Both the position numbers and the translations under genes were made by a program. A stretch of DNA of 55,030 bases from Zoogloea sp. (GTDB lineage Bacteria; Pseudomonadota; Gammaproteobacteria; Burkholderiales; Rhodocyclaceae), in assembly GCA_023150095.1 (NCBI GenBank), contig JAKLLO010000016.1, positions 1 through 55,030 of the forward strand, read 5' to 3'. Shown here in pieces: positions 47,279-55,030 of the stretch. The notes beneath the pieces were generated by a model. It searched no databases, was not told the DNA's origin, and saw only the letters and a program-made list of their open reading frames with translations. Numbering within the stretch: the first letter of the stretch is position 1; every line of letters begins with the position of its first letter.

Positions 47279-48088
47279 ATGCCCGAACTGCCTGAAGTCG
47301 AAACCACCCGCCGGGGAATCGCGCCCGAACTGACCCACCTCGGCAGCACCGGCGCCATCGTCCGCAACGCCCGGCTGCGCCACCCGATACCTGAAAACCT
47401 GGATTCCCTCCTCCGCGGACAGACCCTGTTCGCTGTGGAACGCCGCGCCAAGTACCTGCTCCTGCGCTTTCCCGATGGCAGCCTGCTGGTGCACCTGGGC
47501 ATGTCGGGGAGCCTGCGCATCGTGCCCACAGCGACACCACCGGCAAAGCACGACCACCTCGACATCCTTTTCGGCGAGCGTGCGCTGCGCCTGCGCGACC
47601 CCCGCCGCTTCGGACTGGTGCTGTGGCAGAGCGGTGACACGCCCCATCCGCTGCTCGAGAGGCTCGGCATCGAGCCCCTCGACGATGGCTTCGACGGCCC
47701 CTGGCTGCACACGGCCGCGCAGGGCCGCAAGACACCGGCCAAGCTCTTTCTGATGGATGGCCACCAGATCGTGGGCGTCGGCAACATCTACGCCTCCGAG
47801 AGCCTGTTCAGGGCCGGCATCGACCCCACCACGCCCATCGGCGAACTCGGCCCCCGGCGCTGCGCCCGCCTGGCCCGGTGCATTCGCGAAACCCTGCACG
47901 ATGCATTGGCCGCCGGCGGCAGCACGCTGCGGGATTTTGTCGGCAGCAATGGCTCGCCGGGTTACTTCCAGCAGCAGTATTTCGTTTACGGCCGCGAGGG
48001 CGAGGCGTGCCGAAAATGCGCCACTCCGATCCGCAAACGCATCATGGGGCAGCGGGCCAGCTTCTACTGCCCGCGCTGCCAGCGCTGA
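47279..48088 (+). CDS. mutM: Formamidopyrimidine-DNA glycosylase
   Basis: MutM/Fpg, 269 residues, removes 8-oxoguanine and formamidopyrimidines. It begins MPELPEVETTRRGI, giving the catalytic Pro after Met removal and Glu next to it. The H2TH region with NIYASESLFRAGI and the C-terminal zinc finger (CRKCATPIRK ... FYCPRC) are intact. It is divergent from the TPR gene. Confidence 0.97.
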   Translation: MPELPEVETTRRGIAPELTHLGSTGAIVRNARLRHPIPENLDSLLRGQTLFAVERRAKYLLLRFPDGSLLVHLGMSGSLRIVPTATPPAKHDHLDILFGERALRLRDPRRFGLVLWQSGDTPHPLLERLGIEPLDDGFDGPWLHTAAQGRKTPAKLFLMDGHQIVGVGNIYASESLFRAGIDPTTPIGELGPRRCARLARCIRETLHDALAAGGSTLRDFVGSNGSPGYFQQQYFVYGREGEACRKCATPIRKRIMGQRASFYCPRCQR

Positions 48089-48167
48089 AACGGTTTCGGT
48101 CGGCCCCGATCCCGTTTATGCTAACAATATTGACGATTACTGCCGGCGTAGCGGCGCCCAGCCAGGA

Positions 48168-50144
48168 ATGAAGCCCGTGAAAGACGCACACATGCTCGCT
48201 GAACACTTCTCTGCCTACACCCAGTGGCGGGGAGATGTGGCCTCCGGAATCGGGGAGCTGCGCAAGTGGTTGCAGCTCAACGAGATCGGCGATGCCCAGT
48301 CCGATCTGCGCCTCCAGTACCTGCTCGACCGCCTGCGTGAGGACAAGCTGATCGTCGCCTTCGTGGCCGAGTTCTCCCGAGGCAAGTCCGAGCTCATCAA
48401 CGCCGTCTTCTTTGCCGGCTACGGCAACCGCATCCTGCCCTCGAGCGCCGGGCGCACCACCATGTGCCCGACCGAGCTGCAATGGAAGGAAGGGGACAAG
48501 CCGGAAATCCGCCTGCTGCCCATCGAGAGCCGCAAGACCAACGCCAGCATCACCGAACTCAAGCGCTACCCCGAGGAATGGCAGACCCGCCCCCTCGACA
48601 CCAGCTCGGCCGAGAGCCTGCAGCAGGCCCTCGCCCAGGTCGGCGAAACCCGCCTGGCCAGCCAGGCCGAAGCCGAAGAGCTGGGTTTCCCCATCGACGC
48701 AAGCGGCGACCACGGCATCCGCCCCGATGCCGAGGGCAAGCTGGAAATCCCGCGCTGGCGCCATGCCATCATCCAGTTCCCTCACCCGCTGCTCGAACAG
48801 GGCCTGGTGATTCTCGACACCCCGGGCCTCAACGCCATCGGCGCGGAGCCCGAGCTCACCCTCAACCTGCTGCCCAACGCCCACGCGGTACTGTTCATCC
48901 TGGCCGCCGACACCGGCGTCACCCAGAGCGACCTGGCCGTGTGGCGGGAGCACGTCAATGCGGGGCGCCGGCAGCGCGGGCGCATCATCGCCCTCAACAA
49001 GATCGACGGTCTGTGGGACGGCCTGCGCAGCGAGGAAGACATCGAGCGGGAGATTGCCGGCCAGGTGGCCAGCGTCGCCAGCACCCTCGAAGTCTCACCC
49101 GCCCAGGTCTATCCGGTATCGGCCCAGAAGGGGCTGGTCGCCAAGGTCAACGACGACCCCGAGCTGCTCGATCGCAGCCGCATCCTGAGCCTCGAACGGG
49201 CCCTGTCCACCGAGCTGCTCCCCACCAAGCGCGACATCGTCCGCGACAACACCCACGGCGACGTGACCGACATCGTCAGCCGCAGCCGCGAGCTCCTCAA
49301 CGCCCGCCTTTCCGGCCTGCGTGAGCAGCTCCAGGAACTCACCGACCTGCGCGGCAAGAACCAGAACGTCATCGAATACATGATGCGCAAGGTGCGCTCC
49401 GAGAAAGACGAGTTCGAACAGGGCCTGCAGAAGTACTACGCCGTGCGCAGCGTGTTTTCCAGCCTGTCCAACAACCTCTTCGGCCACCTGGGCCTCGACG
49501 CCCTGCGCGACGAGACCCGTCGCACCCGCGAGGCCATGCTCGACGCCGCCTTCTCCCGCGGCCTGCGGGACGCCATGAAGGGCTTTTTCCAGCACCTGCG
49601 CGGCAACCTCAAGAAGTCCACCGACGAGATCGGCGAGATCTCGAAAATGCTCGACGCCATGTACAAGCGCTTCACCGTCGAGCACGGCCTCAAGCTGGCG
49701 GCCCCCACGGCCTTCTCGACCCTGCGCTACGAGAAGGAGATCGAGCGCCTCGAAGAAGCCTTCAACAACCAGTTCAATACCGTGCTGACCATCGTCACCA
49801 CCGAGAAGCACACCCTCACCCAGAAGTTCTTCGAAACCGTGGCCGTCCAGGCCCGGCGCACCTTCGAGATCGCCAACCGGGATGCGGAGCAGTGGCTGCG
49901 GGCCGTGATGGCGCCGCTGGAGACCCAGGTGCGCGAATATCAGCTCCAGCTCAAGCGCCGCCTGGAGAGTGTGAAACGCATCCACCAGGCCACCGACACC
50001 CTTGAAGACCGGGTGCGGGAACTGCAGCAGGCAGAAGATCTGCTGGTCCACCAGGTGGCCCAGCTCAATGCCCTGGCCGAGCGCATCGAACTGGCCCTGG
50101 AAATGCCGGCGGGCAGCAATGCCCCGTCGGCACTGGCCGCCTGA
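48168..50144 (+). CDS. Dynamin-like large GTPase
   Basis: A 658-residue dynamin-superfamily protein. The G1 motif is AEFSRGKSELINAV (about 67-80), where the usual first Gly of the P-loop is Ala. G3 is DTPGLNAIG and G4 is LNKIDGLWDG. The rest is largely helical with coiled-coil character (REQLQELTDLRGKNQNVIEY, EYQLQLKRRLESVKRIHQ), as in the stalk of bacterial dynamin-like proteins. No TM helix is apparent. The ATG at 48168 has AGGA just upstream; ATG 48192 is an alternative. It follows mutM by 79 bp and ends at a strong terminator. Membrane remodelling or stress protection is the family-level expectation. Confidence 0.85.
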   Translation: MKPVKDAHMLAEHFSAYTQWRGDVASGIGELRKWLQLNEIGDAQSDLRLQYLLDRLREDKLIVAFVAEFSRGKSELINAVFFAGYGNRILPSSAGRTTMCPTELQWKEGDKPEIRLLPIESRKTNASITELKRYPEEWQTRPLDTSSAESLQQALAQVGETRLASQAEAEELGFPIDASGDHGIRPDAEGKLEIPRWRHAIIQFPHPLLEQGLVILDTPGLNAIGAEPELTLNLLPNAHAVLFILAADTGVTQSDLAVWREHVNAGRRQRGRIIALNKIDGLWDGLRSEEDIEREIAGQVASVASTLEVSPAQVYPVSAQKGLVAKVNDDPELLDRSRILSLERALSTELLPTKRDIVRDNTHGDVTDIVSRSRELLNARLSGLREQLQELTDLRGKNQNVIEYMMRKVRSEKDEFEQGLQKYYAVRSVFSSLSNNLFGHLGLDALRDETRRTREAMLDAAFSRGLRDAMKGFFQHLRGNLKKSTDEIGEISKMLDAMYKRFTVEHGLKLAAPTAFSTLRYEKEIERLEEAFNNQFNTVLTIVTTEKHTLTQKFFETVAVQARRTFEIANRDAEQWLRAVMAPLETQVREYQLQLKRRLESVKRIHQATDTLEDRVRELQQAEDLLVHQVAQLNALAERIELALEMPAGSNAPSALAA

Positions 50145-50185
50145 GGCCACCGCCGGCCGGGCACGCACCAACCGATGTACGGCAA

Positions 50186-50220
50186 CAGGGCCGGACTCCC
50201 CTCGGGGGAGCCCGGCCCTG
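50186..50220. terminator. Bidirectional terminator, dynamin-like gene / ferredoxin
   Basis: CAGGGCCGG/CCGGCCCTG encloses CTCCCC-TCG-GGGGAG, with one A-C mismatch, between convergent genes. A T-rich run (TCTGTTTCC) follows on plus. Confidence 0.85.
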
Positions 50221-50245
50221 TCTGTTTCCTGCGCAGCCGGCGTGC

Positions 50246-51578
<1,333 letters not shown>

Positions 51579-51582
<4 letters not shown>

Positions 51583-52916
51583 CGGGCAGCCCCGTTGCGG
51601 TTGGCGGGCTTGTCGCCCTCCCCGCCCACCACCACGGTCACCAGGCGCTCGGGCGACACATGACGCCGGAACGCATCGCGGATCTGCGAGGCGGTCACGG
51701 CCGACACCTTGTCGCGATACGTGTCCAGGTAATCAAGGGGCAGACCGTAGCTGCCGATCACCGCCACCTGCTCCAGCATCTTGCGGTTGGAGTCGAGACG
51801 CAGGGCGAAGCCGTTGATCAGGTTTTCCTTGGCGGCTTTCAGCTCACTGTCGGTCGGCCCGTCCTTGAGGAAGGCACCCAGGGTTTCCGACACCACCTTG
51901 AGGGCATCGTCCGCTTGGCTGCCCTTGGTCTGCAGGCCGATCTGGAAGGGGCCGACGCTGCGTTGCGGGGAAAAGTAGCTATAGACGCTGTAGGCATAGC
52001 CTCGCTTCTCGCGGACCTCGCGGGTCAGTCGGGAAACAAAGCCACCGCCACCAAGGATGTAGTTGCCGACCACGAGGGGAAAGAAATCCGGATCGCCGCG
52101 ACGGATGCCCGGCTGGCCCACGGCGATGTGGGCCTGCGCCGACGGATGGGGCACACGGATCGTCTGGCCCGCGGCAGGCACCGCATCGGCCGGCGTCACC
52201 GGCACCTCCCCCGCCGGCAGGGCCCCGGTGAGCCGGGTGGCGATGGCCTCGGCTTCCCCGCGTGAAACATCACCGACAATGCTGACCACAGCGCCGGCCG
52301 CGGTGTAATGGCGCCGATGGAAGTCCACCAGATCCTCACGGGTGAGGGAAGCCATGGTTTCGACCGCAGGTAGACGCCCGTAAGGATGATCCGGGAAGAC
52401 GGCCGCGGCAAAGCGGCGCGACAGGATGGCGTCCGGCTGGGTGTCGGACTCCTTCAGCCCGGCAATGCTGCGCGCCTTCTCCCGCTCCACCGCGGCGGCC
52501 GGGAAGGTCGGCTGCTGGATCAGGGTGGCCAGCAGATCCACCGCCCCGTCCCGCTCCGCGGGGGTGCTGAGGGTGCGCAGGGACACGGAGGCGCGGTCCA
52601 TGTCCGCTCCCCCCCCGATCTGCGCCCCCAGGTCAGCGACCCGGTTGGCAATGGCATCCTCGTCCAGGCTGCCTGCGCCGGTATCGAGCAGACCCCGGGT
52701 CAGGCCGGCAAGACCGGCCTTGCCGGGCGCCACCTCGGCGCCTCCTGCACGGAAGTCCACCTGCACATCGACGATCGGCAAGGCCCGGCTCTCGACGAAG
52801 AACACCCGGGTACCGTTGGCTGCGGTCCAGTTCTGGATGGTCATACCGGCCTGGGCCGAGAGGGTCGCGAAGGTCAGCGCAAGGGCCGCCCCCACACGTT
52901 TGCATTGGAAAATCAT
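51579..52916 (-). CDS. M16-family protein, non-catalytic partner
   Basis: A 445-residue secreted M16 protein with a signal peptide (about 1-24). The HxxEH zinc site of active members is replaced by LAGLTRGLLD. Features of the family are otherwise present, including DFRAGGAEVAPGKAGLAGLT and REKRGYAYSVYSYFSPQRS, the R/Y substrate-binding pair. It follows the catalytic partner by 25 bp; such pairs form heterodimers. The ATG at 52916 is preferred over a TTG one codon upstream. Confidence 0.9.
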
Positions 52917-52941
52917 CAATCAACCTCGAATTCGGGAGCCG

Positions 52942-54315
52942 TCAGTGGCGGTGGGGGGCGGCGGCCTTGGCGCGAGCCTGGGGATCCACCGGCAGGGGAT
53001 CGAGCTGGGCGACGGTCAGGGTCTCATCCCGGAAATACTTGCGGGCCACGGCCTGCACCTCGGCAGCCGTCACGGCGCGGATGCGCTCCAGCATCTGGGC
53101 GTCGTCCTTCCAGGAGTGGCCGACCATCTCGTCCATGCCGATCTCCATGGCCTGGCCCATCAGCGAGTCACGCTTGTAAACCTGACCGGCTACCGCCTGG
53201 GCCTTGACCCGGCGCAGCTCGTCCTCGGACACCCCGTCGTTCTGGATGCGCACGATCTCGGCCTTGAGGGCCGCCTCCACGTCGGCGGGCGTCTGCCCGG
53301 CGGCCGGAGCGCCATCCAGGTAGAACAGGGACTCACCCCGGGCAGTGCCGTCATAGCCGGCCCCGGCGGTCACCGCCACCCGGCTGCCGCGCACGATGTT
53401 CTTTGCCAACCGCGCGCCTTCATAGCCGTCCAGCACGGCCGCCAGCACCTGCAGGGAGTAGAAATCACCATCCGCCTTCACATCCCGCAGCGTGGGCACC
53501 CGCCACGCCAAGGCCACGTAGGGCAGCTCGGCCGGAGCCTTGACTACCGTGCGGCGAGGCCCGGTCTGCTCGGGCTCGATCAGCGGCTTGCGTACCGGGA
53601 GCGGCCGGGCCTTGACCTTGCCGTAAGTGGCCGCAGCCTCCTTGAAGACCGCCTTGTGATCCACGTCACCCACCACCACCAGGGTGGCATTGTTGGGCAC
53701 GTACCAGCGCTGGTACCAGTCCCGGGCGTCCTGGGCCGTCATGTTGTCCAGGTCGCTCATCCAGCCGATGATCGGCCGGCGATAGGGGTGCGCCTGGAAG
53801 GCGGTGGCCATCAGCTGCTCCACCACCAGGGAGCGCGGCTTGTCGTCGGTGCGCAGACGGCGCTCCTCCTTGACCACCTCGATCTCCTTCTTGAAGGATT
53901 CATCGGTGACCTGCAGGTGGGCCATGCGGTCGGCCTCCAGGGCCATCATCCGGCCCAGGGCTTCTTTGGGCACCTGCTGGAAGTAGGCGGTGTAATCGTG
54001 GCTGGTGAAGGCATTGTCGCGCCCGCCCGCCGCCGCCACCTGCTTGTTGAACTCCCCCGGGCCCAGCTTCTTTGTGCCCTTGAACATCATGTGTTCGAGG
54101 AGATGGGCGACCCCTGAGGTGCCATCCACCTCATCCATCGCGCCCACCCGGTACCACACCATATGTACGACGGACGGCGCCCTGCGATCCTCCTTGACGA
54201 TCAGCTTCATTCCGTTGGGAAGTGCCGTCTCGAAAGGGTTGGCCCACACCGGCCCGGCAAGGGCTGCGGTGAGGGCAAGGGCAGTACTGGCGACCCGCAA
54301 TCTGCGATTCATCAT
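52942..54315 (-). CDS. Zinc-dependent M16 peptidase, catalytic partner
   Basis: A secreted M16 (pitrilysin-like) peptidase of 457 residues. A signal peptide follows the first Met (RRLRVASTALALTAALAGPV). The inverted zinc motif is present in SGVAHLLEHMMFKGT (HLLEH), with the distal Glu in the EVVKEERRLRTDD region. The C-terminus is His-rich (AAAPHRH). Two adjacent ATGs (54315, 54312) are possible starts. It is divergent from ftsY, the usual betaproteobacterial arrangement. Confidence 0.92.
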   Translation of the reverse strand: MMNRRLRVASTALALTAALAGPVWANPFETALPNGMKLIVKEDRRAPSVVHMVWYRVGAMDEVDGTSGVAHLLEHMMFKGTKKLGPGEFNKQVAAAGGRDNAFTSHDYTAYFQQVPKEALGRMMALEADRMAHLQVTDESFKKEIEVVKEERRLRTDDKPRSLVVEQLMATAFQAHPYRRPIIGWMSDLDNMTAQDARDWYQRWYVPNNATLVVVGDVDHKAVFKEAAATYGKVKARPLPVRKPLIEPEQTGPRRTVVKAPAELPYVALAWRVPTLRDVKADGDFYSLQVLAAVLDGYEGARLAKNIVRGSRVAVTAGAGYDGTARGESLFYLDGAPAAGQTPADVEAALKAEIVRIQNDGVSEDELRRVKAQAVAGQVYKRDSLMGQAMEIGMDEMVGHSWKDDAQMLERIRAVTAAEVQAVARKYFRDETLTVAQLDPLPVDPQARAKAAAPHRH

Positions 54316-54474
54316 AGGCTCTTGAAGCATCTGGTAAAATTCGGAAACGGTGGCCACCGGCCGGCGTATGGCGCGGCATCATAGCGGCATTCCGGCAGCT
54401 CGGCCAACCGGGCAAAGCAGGGGCATTTTCCCCCGGCCTCGTCCCGATCGACCCACTTTCTGACTCACCACTCC

Positions 54475-55030
54475 ATGTTTGGTTTCCTCAAGAAAGCCCT
54501 GAAGCCGGGCGACGCACCGGCTCCGGAGCCCGAAGCCCCTGAAGCCGCTCCAGCCACCCCTGCCCCCCCGGCAGCGGTCGCCGCACCGGCCGCGACGGCC
54601 CCCGCCCCTGCGGCCGACACGCCCGAACCCGAAAAGAAACGCTCCTGGATGGACCGCCTGCGGGCCGGCCTGTCCCGCACCCGGGAACAGATCGGTGGTG
54701 GCCTTGGCGGCCTGACCAGTCTGTTCTGCCGCCGCAAGATCGACGAAGACCTCCTCGAAGAACTGGAAACGACCCTGCTGATGGCAGACTGCGGCGTCGA
54801 AGCCACCCAGCACCTCCTCAAGGAGCTGCGCCTGCGCTGGAAGCGCGACAAGCTGGAGACGGCCGACCAGCTCCAGGGGGCGCTCTCCGAAGGCCTGCTG
54901 AACATCCTCGCCCCCCTCGAGAAACCCCTCGAGATCAGCGGCCACACGCCCTACATCATCATGATTGCGGGCATCAACGGCTCGGGCAAGACCACCTCCA
55001 TCGGCAAGCTGGCCAAGCATTTCCAGAGCC
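54475..55030 (+). CDS. ftsY: Signal recognition particle receptor FtsY (5' part)
   Basis: The first 185 codons of FtsY, running off the window. It begins MFGFLKKALKPG, then an Ala/Pro/Glu-rich acidic A-domain. The N domain follows (LRAGLSRTREQIGGGLGGL, LEELETTLLMADCGVEAT) and then the G1 P-loop GINGSGKTTSIGKLAKHF. It is the GTPase docking SRP-ribosome complexes at the membrane. The ATG at 54475 is the only start that includes MFGF. Confidence 0.96.
   Translation, partial: MFGFLKKALKPGDAPAPEPEAPEAAPATPAPPAAVAAPAATAPAPAADTPEPEKKRSWMDRLRAGLSRTREQIGGGLGGLTSLFCRRKIDEDLLEELETTLLMADCGVEATQHLLKELRLRWKRDKLETADQLQGALSEGLLNILAPLEKPLEISGHTPYIIMIAGINGSGKTTSIGKLAKHFQS

Overview
The window is high-GC DNA from a betaproteobacterium, most likely Rhodocyclales (Azoarcus/Thauera/Zoogloea-like). 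This rests on gene order and protein character: tRNA-Tyr-Gly-Thr ahead of tuf; ftsY divergent from an M16 pair, rsmD, coaD and ferredoxin; TPR-lolB-ispE-tRNA-Gln-prs-rplY-pth; and a hup/hox/hyp hydrogenase cluster. Genus is an inference. No IS, prophage or CRISPR was seen.

Layout. 1-660: end of a tRNA-tuf operon with a clear sigma70 promoter. 730-1539: HDOD protein. 1540-5240: apparent nickel-uptake operon, NiCoT permease, TonB-dependent receptor and TonB, with a NikR-like palindrome just upstream. 5323-7200: nikR followed after 3 bp by the hydrogenase sensor kinase hupT/hoxJ. 7282-9881: thioesterase, an unknown protein and an SH3 protein. 9882-10385: non-coding repeats. 10386-29411: one long minus-strand run, read from high to low coordinates: hupD F G H I J K, hypA B F, an HhH protein, hypC D, a FIST-domain chemoreceptor, hypE, an IsdG-like monooxygenase, hoxX, hoxA, hoxB, hoxC. 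29780-30910: an opposite-strand gene for a W-repeat/zinc-ribbon membrane protein. 30987-34580: hupS-hupL-hupC, the membrane-bound uptake hydrogenase. 34835-55030: mainly housekeeping genes (ilvD, pth, rplY, prs, ispE, lolB, mutM, coaD, rsmD, ftsY start), plus a heme-c chemoreceptor and a dynamin-like GTPase.

How it works together. HupSL is a Tat-exported [NiFe] hydrogenase of the O2-tolerant type (supernumerary Cys residues around the proximal cluster), linked to quinone by HupC. HoxBC is the regulatory H2 sensor: no Tat signal and no C-terminal extension on the large subunit. It should signal through HupT/HoxJ to the NtrC-family regulator HoxA. Two near-identical sigma54-like promoter elements lie upstream of hupS and hupD and probably unite the two halves of the regulon. 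Nickel supply and NikR control are physically joined to this circuit. HoxX (CO from formyl-THF) and HupG/H/I/J fit aerobic maturation.

The least expected pieces are the FIST chemoreceptor and the IsdG-like protein flanking hypE, a dispersed ~150-bp structured repeat occupying the two largest gaps of the long operon, and the W-repeat membrane gene between the two hydrogenase operons.
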